Shown: positions 15,615 to 24,393 of the stretch, piece by piece | Position numbering within the stretch: position 1 is the first letter of the stretch | Layout: every line of letters starts with the position of its first letter | Source: Microcoleaceae cyanobacterium UBA9251 | GTDB lineage: Bacteria > Cyanobacteriota > Cyanobacteriia > Cyanobacteriales > Microcoleaceae | Direction: 5' to 3' | NCBI GenBank assembly: GCA_003542015.1 | Contig: DPLL01000149.1 | Span: forward strand, 224 to 36,968 | DNA length: 36,745 nt | Notes under the pieces: model-generated | What the model saw: the letters and a program-made list of their open reading frames with translations, nothing else | Database searches by the model: none | What the model was told of the DNA's origin: nothing | Program-made: the position numbers and the translations under genes

Positions 15615-16703
15615 TTGAGGAGTGAAAGCGTACCGAAATTGACTAAATATTTACTGATCGGTTCCACAAAAGCTTACAGCGGCAAGTCCGCGATCGCCCT
15701 GGGGATGGCACTCGGACTCCGATCAAAAGGAGTGGCCATCGCCTACGGCAAACCTCTGGGAACTTGTTTTAGCTCCGATCGAGCTGGTGGCGAGGAGGAG
15801 GACGTGCGGTTCGCGGTAGAGACGCTGAAGCTCAAAGATAGCCAAATACCGTCAACCCTGTTGTCTTTGGACGCAGAGACGATTCACAAGCGGCTGCTAG
15901 GAGAAGACAAGAGAGATTACCGCAGGGATCTAGCGGCATATTTGCAAGATCCCTGCGGAGACTTAGTGTTGTTAGAAGGCCCAGCTAATTTGGAAGAAGG
16001 CAGTCTGTTTGACTTGTCTTTACCTCAAGTGGCCGAGGCAGTTGATGCTTCTGTGCTGCTGGTGACTCGCCCGATCGATCTGTATATAGACGATTTGCTG
16101 TCGGCTAAGCAGCGTTTGGGTTCCCGTTTGCTGGGTGTCGTCCTCAACGACGTTCCCTCGGACAAACTCGAATCTATAACCACCACTGTGCGACCTTTTC
16201 TGGAAGCAAAAGGGATTCCAGTCCTGGGAATGCTGCCCAGAAGCGCTTTGCTACGCAGTGTCAGCGTCAAAGAACTGGTGCACCAATTGAAAGCTGAGGT
16301 GCTCTGTCGCCCTGACCGTTTGGGATTGTTTGTGGAAACCTTGACAATTGGCGCGATGAATGTTAGTTCGGCTCTGAAGTATTTCCGCAAAGCCATAAAT
16401 ATGGCAGTGGTGACAGGGGGCGATCGCACGGACATTCAGCTAGCGGCTCTGGAAAGCTCGACTCAGTGCTTAATTCTGACGGGACACTTGCCTCCGTCTC
16501 CCCTGGTGATCGGCAGGGCAGAAGAAGTGGAAATTCCAGTTTTGTCTGTTGATTTGGATACCTTAACCACGGTGGAAATTATCGACAGCACCTTTGGCAG
16601 CGTGCGCCTGCACGAGACGATTAAGGTGGAATGCGTGACTCAGCTAATGGCAGAGCATTTTGACATGGATGGAATGCTCGCCTCCTTGGGTATGGGCGAT
16701 TGA
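15615..16703 (+). CDS. Phosphotransacetylase-family protein (BioD-like plus DRTGG domains)
   Basis: About 362 residues. The N-terminal half is a dethiobiotin-synthetase-like P-loop fold, starting KYLLIGSTKAYSGKSAIALG and with VLLEGPANLEEG. The C-terminal half contains a DRTGG domain (VVTGGDRTDIQLAALES). This is the N-terminal regulatory part of long Pta enzymes standing alone, common in cyanobacteria; no acetyltransferase domain is present, so catalysis of acetyl-phosphate formation is unlikely. The start is doubtful. The only upstream in-frame start is a TTG inside a GAGGAG ribosome-binding site, and a GTA codon sits where relatives, as I remember them, have Met-Pro-Lys-Leu-Thr. A TTG at 15639 is another option. 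Confidence 0.75.
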   Translation: MRSESVPKLTKYLLIGSTKAYSGKSAIALGMALGLRSKGVAIAYGKPLGTCFSSDRAGGEEEDVRFAVETLKLKDSQIPSTLLSLDAETIHKRLLGEDKRDYRRDLAAYLQDPCGDLVLLEGPANLEEGSLFDLSLPQVAEAVDASVLLVTRPIDLYIDDLLSAKQRLGSRLLGVVLNDVPSDKLESITTTVRPFLEAKGIPVLGMLPRSALLRSVSVKELVHQLKAEVLCRPDRLGLFVETLTIGAMNVSSALKYFRKAINMAVVTGGDRTDIQLAALESSTQCLILTGHLPPSPLVIGRAEEVEIPVLSVDLDTLTTVEIIDSTFGSVRLHETIKVECVTQLMAEHFDMDGMLASLGMGD

Positions 16704-16715
16704 GTCCGTAAGGAA

Positions 16716-16757
16716 GGAAGTTCGGCAACGGATTCGCTCCACGGATGTAACGGATGT
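16716..16757. repeat. Dispersed repeat GTTCGGCAACGGATTC...TAACGGATG
   Basis: The same words (GTTCGGCAACGGATTC followed by an ACGGAT-TAACGGATG block) recur at 24416-24451 upstream of the hlyD-like gene. It is an interspersed repeat of unknown role. Confidence 0.6.
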
Positions 16758-16773
16758 CAGGAAGACTGAAGTT

Positions 16774-16808
16774 GGAAGAAGGAAGAATCAAAAATTCTGC
16801 CTTCTTCC
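16774..16808. repeat. Stable hairpin, possible attenuator or terminator
   Basis: Arms GGAAGAAGGAAGAAT and ATTCTGCCTTCTTCC pair 14 of 15 bases around the loop CAAAA. There is no U-run after it, so intrinsic termination is uncertain. Confidence 0.55.
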
Positions 16809-16880
16809 GACCTGCTTCTGACTTGAGGCTCTCCCCATCCCTAAGGCCGATCGAGTAAATCTGCAATTCTTAACTTCTTT

Positions 16881-17450
16881 TTGGCGACAATAGCTACTCA
16901 GTCTGCTAAAATCCACAACGTAGTTTTATTTAATTTAATAAATTCTTTGAGTCAATCAATTGAGCTACCCAGAGTTGATGATTTTTTACAAGAACTTGCG
17001 GCAATCCAGCAAACCAGCTCCAAGCGGATTGCTCTATTGGGTTCTCGCCATGTTCCTATTACCCACCAGCAGCTAATTGAGATGCTGAGCTACGCCCTAG
17101 TTCTGTCCGGGAATCAGCTCATAACTTCTGGCGCTACAGGCACCAATTCAGCGGCAATTCGGGGGGCGATGCGAGCAGATCCTAATCTGCTGACAGTGAT
17201 TTTGCCACAAAGCATGAGCCGCCAGCCGCGAGATTCTCGCGAGCAGCTCGAACAAGTGATACATTTGGTAGAAAATCCCAAAAATGACAGTTTGTCTCTC
17301 CCGGAAGCAAGCGCCCTGTGCAATCAGGAGATTATTTCTCGGTGTCAGCAACTGCTCTGTTTTGCTTTTCACGAAAGTCACACTTTGCTGAAAACTTGTC
17401 ATGATGCCGAGGAACAGCGCAAGGTGGTTACTCTGTTCTATTTTGATTGA
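16881..17450 (+). CDS. DNA recombination-mediator protein A (DprA/LOG-like Rossmann protein)
   Basis: A 189-residue protein with a TTG start (MATIATQSAK). The core KRIALLGSRHVPITHQQLIEM and QLITSGATGTNSAAIRGAM resembles the DprA/Smf and LOG Rossmann folds, where a GSR and a TSGGA-like loop bind phosphate. It lacks the full DprA length (about 300 or more residues) and the C-terminal winged helix. It matches a short cyanobacterial family usually labelled DNA recombination-mediator protein A. Whether it takes part in natural transformation is not shown. A MAPEG gene follows 15 bases downstream, suggesting a two-gene transcript. Confidence 0.65.
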   Translation: MATIATQSAKIHNVVLFNLINSLSQSIELPRVDDFLQELAAIQQTSSKRIALLGSRHVPITHQQLIEMLSYALVLSGNQLITSGATGTNSAAIRGAMRADPNLLTVILPQSMSRQPRDSREQLEQVIHLVENPKNDSLSLPEASALCNQEIISRCQQLLCFAFHESHTLLKTCHDAEEQRKVVTLFYFD

Positions 17451-17465
17451 AATGCGAAGGGGATT

Positions 17466-17882
17466 ATGGTCTTGGGATTGCCTGTGTCGGCTATTCTGCT
17501 TGATTGTATTGCTGCTGCTGCCGCGCTGGTTTACGCACCGTTTTTGGTGGTTGCCTACGCCCGCTTGCAGCTAGGTTACGATCAAGCTGCGCCCCGCGCT
17601 ATGTTTGAGAGATTGCCTGCTTACGCTCAACGGGCTACTTGGGCTCACCAGAATTCGTTTGAGACGTTTATGCTGTTTTCAGCGGCGGCTTTGATGGCTT
17701 TTGTGACGGGGGTAGATGCGGAGGCGGCGGGTTGGGCTGCGATCGCTTTTACGATCGCCCGGTTGTTGTTTTCGGTTTTCTATATCCTGAATGTACCACT
17801 GGGGCGATCGCTGATGTTTGCGATTAGTTCTTCTTGCACTGTTAGTTTATTTTATTTCAGTTTGATGACTGTTAATAGCTAA
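17466..17882 (+). CDS. MAPEG-family membrane protein
   Basis: A 138-residue protein with four hydrophobic helices. It carries the MAPEG pattern: a first helix, a polar loop with PRAMFERLPAYAQRATWAHQNSFE and FMLFSAAALMAF, then two more helices with ARLLFSVFYILNVPLGRSLMF. MAPEG proteins are small membrane enzymes of eicosanoid and glutathione metabolism; bacterial members of this size are mostly unassigned. The gene starts 15 bases after the DprA-like gene, with a GGGGA sequence in the gap. The function here is not known. Confidence 0.8.
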   Translation: MVLGLPVSAILLDCIAAAAALVYAPFLVVAYARLQLGYDQAAPRAMFERLPAYAQRATWAHQNSFETFMLFSAAALMAFVTGVDAEAAGWAAIAFTIARLLFSVFYILNVPLGRSLMFAISSSCTVSLFYFSLMTVNS

Positions 17883-18045
17883 TTGTCAGTAGTTATTGGT
17901 TATTGGTTATTGGTTATTGGTTATTGGTTATTTGTTGCTTGTTATTTGTTAATTCTAACGATCGATGACTAATGACCAATGACTAATGACTAATGACCAA
18001 TGACCAATGCCCAATTACCCATTACCCATTACCCATTATCATTTT
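17883..18045. repeat. STRR cluster (TTATTGG, GACTAAT, ACCCATT heptamers)
   Basis: Tandem TTATTGG units begin at the MAPEG stop codon. After a short spacer come GACTAAT/GACCAAT units and then ACCCATT units, ending a few bases before the ATG of the YajQ gene, so no ordinary ribosome-binding site is visible there. Confidence 0.85.
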
Positions 18046-18537
18046 ATGGCTGCCAGTTATTCATTTGATATAGTCAGCGATTTCGATCGGCAAGAATTAG
18101 TTAATGCTGTTGACCAAACAACGCGGGAAATTCAAAGCCGGTACGACTTGAAAGATACCAAAACTACCGTCGAATTAGGCGCTGAAGCAATTACTGTCAA
18201 TACCGACAGTGAATTTACTCTCGACGCGATTCACACTGTTTTGCAAACTAAAGCCGCCAAGCGCAATTTGTCTCTGAAAATTTTTGATTATGGCAAAATA
18301 GAAGCTGCTAGCGGCACTAGAGTGCGCCAAGAAATCAAACTGAAAAAAGGGATTGACCAAGAAATTGCGAAAAAAATTACTAAATTAATTCGAGATGAAT
18401 TTAAAAAGATTCAAGGCTCGATTCAAGGTGATGCAGTGCGGGTTTCTGCCAAGGATAAGGATGATTTGCAGTTGGTAATTCAACGGTTAAAACAAGAAGA
18501 TTATCCGGTGGCTTTGCAATTTACCAATTACAGGTAA
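18046..18537 (+). CDS. YajQ-family nucleotide-binding protein
   Basis: A 163-residue protein of YajQ length. I chose the ATG at 18046 because the family starts ASYSFDIVSDFDRQELVNAV. An ORF extension upstream only translates repeat DNA. The conserved blocks SRYDLKDTKT, GTRVRQEIKLKKGIDQE and DAVRVSAKDKDDLQ, ending VALQFTNYR, are all present. YajQ proteins bind nucleotides, and some bind cyclic di-GMP and act as transcription co-factors. The STRR directly upstream leaves little room for a standard ribosome-binding site. Confidence 0.92.
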   Translation: MAASYSFDIVSDFDRQELVNAVDQTTREIQSRYDLKDTKTTVELGAEAITVNTDSEFTLDAIHTVLQTKAAKRNLSLKIFDYGKIEAASGTRVRQEIKLKKGIDQEIAKKITKLIRDEFKKIQGSIQGDAVRVSAKDKDDLQLVIQRLKQEDYPVALQFTNYR

Positions 18538-18584
18538 AATCAGGTAAAATTTTGAAAGCTAAGTCTTGGATGCCCGGTTGTGCG

Positions 18585-20225
18585 TTAGATATCTAAACCG
18601 ATGACTGTTAACTCAGGAGGATGTTCGACAACAAACTGGTAATACAATTCTTGCTTCGCCTGTGGTAGCAGAGAGATTTCCCATTCCAGTAGTCCCATTT
18701 CACCTAGAACTATCTTAGGATTCGTCAAAGTCGATCGCACTTTGATTTGCTCATTGCGGCTGACTGGCAATTGCTCTCTCAGTGTCAGGTGTACCTGCAC
18801 CTGCTGCAAGTTTGTTACGTTTAAGCGATAAGCGTAACTCGTGCGCCGCTGATGGCCGATCATTTTTTTATCTACTTGTCTTTCCACTAAATCGCGCTCT
18901 ATTTTCAACCCTTCATCAATTCCTAAATTGAGATTAAATTCTTGCCCTGGGGAGATATTTTCTATCTTTACACAACCGACAAAAGTGTTGTCGCGAAAGA
19001 TATTTGCCTTACCGGGTAGCAGAGTTGCGCCTGTCAGTGGATTCACAACAACTGCTTGCAAATAGGCAAAACTGACTAAACGTGGAACGGCAATATATTT
19101 AGGTTGAGAGGGATAATTATCGCTGAAAATCGTGACTTTGTGCGGTGCGCCGTCGCTGGGAATCTTGATATTTCCGCCTACTTGAAATGAGACAGTGCCA
19201 CCTTCTCTGGATATCTGGGCTGCTGCTGTTTCAGCTTCTATGCGCCCTGCAAAACCATCAGATAAGAACTCTTCTAGGTCTAAAAAATCACCCTCTGATA
19301 CACACTCTGCTGATACACCCTCTGATACACCCTTTGATACACCCCGACCAGCAAATTGTGATAACTGTGGTAACAATGTATCGATATACCAAGGCTCTAG
19401 TTTTGGTGGGAGACTTCCCAATCCGGGTTTTGCTGTAGATAATATCAGCGCTACTCCTCTCCAATCTTCGCCTGTATTTTGTTTGACTTCGGCTAGGTAA
19501 TTGAGATTGATTTGGTTGTTGGTGGTATTTACTCGCAAGTCGTAAAGGGGAGTCCAATATGCTTGCTTTACTACATAGGAAAGTTCTAGTTCAAAGTTGC
19601 CGCTGCCGCTTGGTTCTATGGCAACAATGATGTTAAAAATTTGCTGGGAATCGGGAGTTTCTACTTGTTGTAACTGTCGGCGTAAAGCTTTTATTTGCTT
19701 ATCTAATTCGTGCATCTGTCTTCGGTGCTGCGCGATCGCACCCACATATTTTAGATAATTGGTTCCTAAAAAGTTCAGCAATTCGCCAGTTTCGTTTAAA
19801 CCTACCTGCTGTTTGGCGATGCTGCTGGAAAAGAAACCGACGCTTTTTTCGCTTAAACCTTCAACAAATTTGAGTTGAATTTTGCGCGAGGCTAACCTGT
19901 CAAGTATTACCCGTTTTTGGGTTTCTAATTCTTGGATTTGTTGGGTGATTGCGGCGGGGCGATTGGCTACATATTCGCTGCTAAACACTGTTTCGCTACG
20001 CACTCCCAGCAATCGCACTGCAATTGTACCTGAACCGGTTGCTCTTACCGAGTCTGTTTCGAGGGTTGCGGGGAGAGAGGCGATCGCCAATTCTGTCTCG
20101 TTTCCCGTCAGCGTCACCGTACCACGCCGTGTCACCCGCGCGCGATCGGTATAAACCGTAACTTCGCAGATGCGAGTATCCACTGTTTTAAGTGTATCTA
20201 AATTAGGCGTTTCTGAATCAGTCAT
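18585..20225 (-). CDS. MuiA-like DUF4139/DUF4140 protein
   Basis: A 546-residue protein. The N-terminus (VDTRICEVTVYTDRARVTRRG) is the DUF4140 domain. A coiled-coil region follows at about residues 85-195. The C-terminal DUF4139 part has YWTPLYDLRV, LNYLAEVKQNTGEDW and ending with LREQLPVSRNEQIKV. Members are called mucoidy inhibitor A family but the function is unclear. No signal peptide is visible. A run of GVS repeats (about residues 296-314) comes from a decamer-like DNA tandem repeat (TGATACACCC) at about 19295-19346, an in-frame expansion in a loop. Confidence 0.85.
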   Translation of the reverse strand: MTDSETPNLDTLKTVDTRICEVTVYTDRARVTRRGTVTLTGNETELAIASLPATLETDSVRATGSGTIAVRLLGVRSETVFSSEYVANRPAAITQQIQELETQKRVILDRLASRKIQLKFVEGLSEKSVGFFSSSIAKQQVGLNETGELLNFLGTNYLKYVGAIAQHRRQMHELDKQIKALRRQLQQVETPDSQQIFNIIVAIEPSGSGNFELELSYVVKQAYWTPLYDLRVNTTNNQINLNYLAEVKQNTGEDWRGVALILSTAKPGLGSLPPKLEPWYIDTLLPQLSQFAGRGVSKGVSEGVSAECVSEGDFLDLEEFLSDGFAGRIEAETAAAQISREGGTVSFQVGGNIKIPSDGAPHKVTIFSDNYPSQPKYIAVPRLVSFAYLQAVVVNPLTGATLLPGKANIFRDNTFVGCVKIENISPGQEFNLNLGIDEGLKIERDLVERQVDKKMIGHQRRTSYAYRLNVTNLQQVQVHLTLREQLPVSRNEQIKVRSTLTNPKIVLGEMGLLEWEISLLPQAKQELYYQFVVEHPPELTVIGLDI

Positions 20226-20288
20226 TGTCAGTTGCTCCTATTTAATCACCGTTTAGTCGATCGAGCATTTTCACAAGTAGTTTATTAA

Positions 20289-20885
20289 TCAAACTCCTTG
20301 GTTAATGCCCCTACAAAACTCTTCCAGCGCATCCAAAGGCGAAGCAAACAAAATGCAGCGTTTCAGCAAAGACAAGTCCAACTCCGGCAGTATTTCGCTG
20401 CTAATAATGCGCTCATAACCTTCCTCTCGCAAGTGATATAATTCAAGTGTGCCGTCTTCCCAAAACCAGACTTCCGGCACACCCATCAGTCGGTATTTCT
20501 GAAGTTTAATCGGACTGCCGCTAGTGATAACAATCTCAATACATAAATCTGGAACATCTTTAATAGTTCCGAAACAATAAGACAAATCTGCTTGATACTC
20601 GACTTGATCTTCCACAATTTGACTGTAAGTACCGCTGGGAAAAAATACAATTCTTCTTTGCAGAAAATACTGTCCCATTAGCAAGCCCATCAAACACCTG
20701 ATCGATTCATGCAACCTTCCAGTACCCACAATTTCTAAAACTCCATCACAATAAAACAAGCGTACATTGGGAACGTCTTCAAAGCTAGCTTGAATTGCCT
20801 TGAATTGATGCCATGTCAAACCGCGCCAAGTGAAACGCTGTTCGACTGCGGGAGAAGTTGTTGGATTGTCTACAGTTTGAACCAT
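20289..20885 (-). CDS. Uma2-family (DUF820) putative endonuclease
   Basis: A 198-residue protein with the Uma2 layout: RFTWRGLTWHQFKAIQASFEDVPNVRLFYCDGVLEIVG, then YQADLSYCFG, PDLCIEIVITSGS and YRLMGVPEVWFWEDGTLELYHL. This is the PD-(D/E)xK-like fold of the DUF820 family, with an acidic PDLCIEI strand. Uma2 genes are multicopy in cyanobacteria and their role is unknown; nuclease activity is a fold-based inference. Alone on the minus strand, between the MuiA-like gene and metF. Confidence 0.85.
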   Translation of the reverse strand: MVQTVDNPTTSPAVEQRFTWRGLTWHQFKAIQASFEDVPNVRLFYCDGVLEIVGTGRLHESIRCLMGLLMGQYFLQRRIVFFPSGTYSQIVEDQVEYQADLSYCFGTIKDVPDLCIEIVITSGSPIKLQKYRLMGVPEVWFWEDGTLELYHLREEGYERIISSEILPELDLSLLKRCILFASPLDALEEFCRGINQGV

Positions 20886-20927
20886 GACTGTCCTATTGAT
20901 GTTGAAAATAGTAGCTTAGACGGAAGT

Positions 20928-21076
20928 TGGGCGGGTTTATGCGATCGTTAATTGTAGACATGGGTGGTCAGAAACCGGGTTTTTTGCGAGAAGAGGCATC
21001 ACAGCCCGCAGATTCGGTAAAAACCCGGTTATGAAGGTTTTGATGGGTAGTTCTCGTTGGTAAAACCCGCCCCTAC
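20928..21076. repeat. Nested palindromic repeat (copy of the 7231 element with insertion)
   Basis: The left part (GGGCGGGTTT, CGTTAATTGTAGACA) and right part (GTTGGTAAAACCCGCCCC) match the 62-base repeat at 7231-7292. About 90 extra bases between them carry their own inverted repeat, GAAACCGGGTTTTTT and AAAAACCCGGTT. One repeat family therefore appears to be inserted into another. Confidence 0.75.
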
Positions 21077-21085
21077 AGTTTAATG

Positions 21086-21976
21086 TTAGCTCACCGGCTC
21101 GATTCCTGCCAAATCTAAAATTTGAGGAATCAAATCTTCTCGCTTCACAGCCATCATGTGAACTCCTTGACAAATCTGCCGCGCTAGTTTAACTTGTTCT
21201 GCCGCAATTTTTATGCCTTCCTGCAAGGGTTCTGGAGCTTTTGCCAAACGATCGATCGTCTCTTGTGGTATGTGAACTCCCGGCACATATTTTTTGATAA
21301 ATTCAGCATTTTTAGCTGATTTAAACAGAAAGATTCCTGCTAAAATGGGTTTGTTGCAACCAGCCGCAATCTGGTGCATAAACTTATCTAAAAGTTCAAA
21401 ATCTGTGATTAATTGACTTTGAAAAAATTGTGCTCCTGCTTCTATTTTTTTCTCAAATCGACTTTGCAAACCTGACCAACTGGGGGATTGCGGGTCAACA
21501 GCAGCACCGGCAAATAAATCGGTAACTCCGTCTGTTAAACGTTTGTCATTCCAGTCGGTGCCGCCGTTCATTTTTTGAATAGTTTGTAGCAGTCGCACTG
21601 CTTCAAAATCAAATACGCTTTTAGCTTTAGGATGATCGCCAGCCTTGACTGGATCGCCTGTTAGTGCTAATACATTGCGAATGCCTAAAGCCTGTGCTCC
21701 CATGAGATCGGCTTGCAGGCCGATTTGATTGCGATCGCGACAAGCAACTTGACAAATCGGCTCAATTCCGTGCTGCAATAAAATCGCCGAAACTGCTAGG
21801 GGGCACATTCGCAACACTGCGCGACTACCATCGGTGATATTAATCGCGTGAACTCGGTTTTTGAGCTGTTGAGCCATTGCTAGGGTGTGAGTCATATCAC
21901 CACCTTTAGGGGGGGTCACTTCGGCGGTAATTATAAATTCTCCGGGGGTGGTGCAAGCAGTGCGAAAACGATTCAT
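21086..21976 (-). CDS. metF: Methylenetetrahydrofolate reductase
   Basis: A 296-residue protein of bacterial MetF length. A TIM-barrel start with FIITAEVTPPKGGDM carries the conserved active-site Glu. HAINITDGSRAVLRM, RNVLALTGDPVKAGDHP and AQFFQSQLITDFELLDKF follow, matching FAD- and folate-binding segments. The enzyme reduces 5,10-methylene-THF to 5-methyl-THF for methionine synthesis. No NADPH-specific C-terminal domain is visible. The region immediately before the ATG is the GTTGACA-type STRR, and I see no clear Shine-Dalgarno. Confidence 0.92.
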   Translation of the reverse strand: MNRFRTACTTPGEFIITAEVTPPKGGDMTHTLAMAQQLKNRVHAINITDGSRAVLRMCPLAVSAILLQHGIEPICQVACRDRNQIGLQADLMGAQALGIRNVLALTGDPVKAGDHPKAKSVFDFEAVRLLQTIQKMNGGTDWNDKRLTDGVTDLFAGAAVDPQSPSWSGLQSRFEKKIEAGAQFFQSQLITDFELLDKFMHQIAAGCNKPILAGIFLFKSAKNAEFIKKYVPGVHIPQETIDRLAKAPEPLQEGIKIAAEQVKLARQICQGVHMMAVKREDLIPQILDLAGIEPVS

Positions 21977-21981
21977 GATTG

Positions 21982-22109
21982 GTTGACAGTTGACAGTTGA
22001 CTGTTGACAGTTGACAGTTGTTAGTTGGCAGTTGAGAGTTGACAGTTGTTTGGCTGCTGACTAATAACTAATGACTAATAACTAATGACTAATGACCAAT
22101 GACTAATGA
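21982..22109. repeat. STRR cluster (GTTGACA, GACTAAT heptamers)
   Basis: GTTGACA units and GACTAAT/AACTAAT units fill the gap between trpS and metF, reaching the metF start on one side and the trpS stop on the other. Confidence 0.85.
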
Positions 22110-23120
22110 CTAATTAGGCAAAGAATAACCGAAAGCTTTTTTAACCTTAGTTAGAGTTTGGTTAGCAATAGCTTCTGCTTGTTCCTTTCCTCGACGTAAT
22201 ACTGATTCCAAGTATCCCCGATCGTCCATGATGTCTTTGTATTTATCCTGAATTGGTTTCAGGGCATTAATTGTCGTCTCTGTCAACAGGGGTTTAAAGT
22301 CTCCCCAACCCATATTTTCACACTCCGCTGCGACTTCTTCCTTCGATTTGCCAGAAAGCAGCAGGTAAAGCGTCAGCAAATTTCTAGCTTCCGGGCGATC
22401 GCGATCGTCAAAGGTCAAGCCTCGCACGGGATCTGTTTTGCACCGCTTAATTTTTTTGGTAATTGTTTCTGGCGAATCCAATAAATTAATTCGACTCAGT
22501 TCAGAAGGGTCAGATTTAGACATTTTGCGAGTGCCATCTGTCAAACTCATCACTCTCGCGCCGTCAGTCCGAATTAACGGTTCTGGAAGTTTTAAAACTG
22601 GGTTTTCGGGTGTGCCAAATTGGTGATTCAATCTGTTTACCAGATCGCGGGTGAGTTCCAAATGCTGTTTTTGGTCTTCTCCTACTGGCACTTTATCGGC
22701 ATCGTAAAGCAAGATATCTGCTGCCATCAATACGGGATAATTCAGTAGACCGGCGTTGACATTTTCTCCTTGTTTAACTGATTTTTCTTTAAACTGAATC
22801 ATATCTTGGAGCCAGTTAATCGGGGTGATGCAGTTGAGCAGCCATGCTAGTTCTGTGTGGGCCGAGACGTGGGATTGCACGAAAATAGTAGAATATTCCA
22901 AATCGATGCCGCAAGCTAAATAGAGAGCGGCGATGGTGTAGGTGTCAGAGGCTAGGGTTGCTGGATTGTGCGGTGCGGTAATTGCGTGCAAATCGACTAC
23001 GCAAAAGTAATTTTCGTACTGACTTTGACCTTCTACCCAGTTGCGAATGGCACCGAGATAATTGCCGAGGTGCAGATTGCCTGTTGGCTGAACTCCTGAA
23101 AGAACGCGCTGTTTGCCCAT
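22110..23120 (-). CDS. trpS: Tryptophanyl-tRNA synthetase
   Basis: A 336-residue class I synthetase of the usual length. The N-terminus RVLSGVQPTGNLHLGNYLG carries the HIGH-like HLGN signature. The middle has PVLMAADILLYDADKVPVGEDQKQH and RDLVNRLNH. RKMSKSDPS is the KMSKS loop. It charges tRNA-Trp with tryptophan in the cytoplasm. It probably forms its own transcript; metF lies downstream on the same strand, separated by an STRR cluster, so co-transcription is possible. There is no leader peptide or T-box-like element visible upstream. Confidence 0.96.
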   Translation of the reverse strand: MGKQRVLSGVQPTGNLHLGNYLGAIRNWVEGQSQYENYFCVVDLHAITAPHNPATLASDTYTIAALYLACGIDLEYSTIFVQSHVSAHTELAWLLNCITPINWLQDMIQFKEKSVKQGENVNAGLLNYPVLMAADILLYDADKVPVGEDQKQHLELTRDLVNRLNHQFGTPENPVLKLPEPLIRTDGARVMSLTDGTRKMSKSDPSELSRINLLDSPETITKKIKRCKTDPVRGLTFDDRDRPEARNLLTLYLLLSGKSKEEVAAECENMGWGDFKPLLTETTINALKPIQDKYKDIMDDRGYLESVLRRGKEQAEAIANQTLTKVKKAFGYSLPN

Positions 23121-23199
23121 GAGGAAAGAAGAGAATTGAAGTCACCTTTCTATATTGACACGTTATTTTAATTTCAGATCCTCTAATTTTATTGTGGGT

Positions 23200-23277
23200 G
23201 GGCATTGGGCATTGGGCTTCTAGCCCGTTCCACAATCCCCAATGACTAATGACTAATGACTAATAACTAATGACTAA
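23200..23277. repeat. Short repeats between trpS and hlyD-like gene
   Basis: GGGCATT units (23201-23217) and ATGACTA heptamers (23243-23275) run up to the stop codon of the hlyD-like gene. They are the same STRR families as elsewhere. Confidence 0.75.
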
Positions 23278-24393
23278 TTACCAATCTGTCAGTAACCTTG
23301 CTTTCCGTAAAACAAATGTCAACACTGTTTCTTGACCGGTAATAATATCGGCTCTTCCGTCCATTCCCGATTGAATTGAGTATTGGCGCGGGAGCTTAGC
23401 CTGGGGGGCTCCGAACAAGTTACTGCTAGGGGACTCGATTCTGGTTAAATAAGTTTGTTCTGGCTTGATTGACACTTCGTAATAAGCAGCACCTAAATTA
23501 TTAGTGGGGTTTTGAGGGGCGATCGCATCTGGGGCGATTTCGCTGACAGTGCCTTTCAATGTGCCGTAGTCGGGGAAAGGTAGGGCGGAAATCCTGATTT
23601 GTACGGGTTGGCCGATTTGGATGCGAGCGATGTCTTGGGATGTGACTTTGGCTTTGATTACCAGGGGTACGTCGCTGGGGACGATTTGGGCGATCGCACT
23701 TCCTGCTTGCACGGTTTGACCGGGATTTCGCAACTCTAGTTTGAGAATTGTACCATCTGCTGGTGCGCGGATGACGCTATTTTCAAGTTTTAAATCTATT
23801 TGAGTTAATTCTTTTTTAGCTTGAATTAATTGTTGTTGAATGGACGATCGCTTCACGAGCAAAACCCGCCGACTTCTGCCTAGTCGCTCAGCTACATCTG
23901 GCAGGAATGTTGCTAATTTTACCAGAGCCGATTCGACTAATTCCTGTGCTGCGGAACTTTCACCTTGAATTGTCTGAAATTGGGCGCTGGCTAAAATTTG
24001 ATTTTCCAAATCGCGCAGTTGTCGGTTAATTTGTGCTGCTGCTATCTGAGACTGAGAGACAGTTTCTTGCAACTGCTTTTTTTGACTTCCCAAGCTGGAA
24101 GCGTCCACAACTGCGATCGCATCTCCGGCCTTCACTACCTGATTCTCGCTCACCGCAATGCTTTCGACGGTTCCTTCCGTTGCAGCTTGTACGACGCGCA
24201 CCTCTCCTGCGGGACGGACGATCGCGTCTGCTTTGACTATAGCGCTGTATTTGGTGACGCTAGCAAGGGCGATCGCACCCCCAAAGGTCGCCACCATCAA
24301 AATGCCCCCCAAAGTCGTCCAGCGGCTGACAGGGGGCAAAAACTGGTCGTTCTGAAGGGTTTCAGTGGGTGTGCGTTGGCGAATGGGAGACAT
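23278..24393 (-). CDS. HlyD-family membrane fusion protein (peptide exporter adaptor)
   Basis: A 371-residue protein. The cytoplasmic N-terminus (about 30 residues) is followed by one transmembrane segment (LGGILMVATFGGAIALAS). A lipoyl/barrel-sandwich half follows (VQAATEGTVESIAVSENQVVKAGDAIAVVDASSL), then a helical hairpin (about 105-205), the second lipoyl half (VIRAPADGTILKLELRNPGQTVQAGSAIAQI) and a beta-barrel. This is the adaptor of type I and C39-peptidase exporters. It lies divergently, 470 bases from two precursor-peptide genes and a C39 ABC transporter, so it is the probable partner of that transporter. No TolC-type outer-membrane protein is in the window. Confidence 0.88.
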   Translation of the reverse strand: MSPIRQRTPTETLQNDQFLPPVSRWTTLGGILMVATFGGAIALASVTKYSAIVKADAIVRPAGEVRVVQAATEGTVESIAVSENQVVKAGDAIAVVDASSLGSQKKQLQETVSQSQIAAAQINRQLRDLENQILASAQFQTIQGESSAAQELVESALVKLATFLPDVAERLGRSRRVLLVKRSSIQQQLIQAKKELTQIDLKLENSVIRAPADGTILKLELRNPGQTVQAGSAIAQIVPSDVPLVIKAKVTSQDIARIQIGQPVQIRISALPFPDYGTLKGTVSEIAPDAIAPQNPTNNLGAAYYEVSIKPEQTYLTRIESPSSNLFGAPQAKLPRQYSIQSGMDGRADIITGQETVLTFVLRKARLLTDW

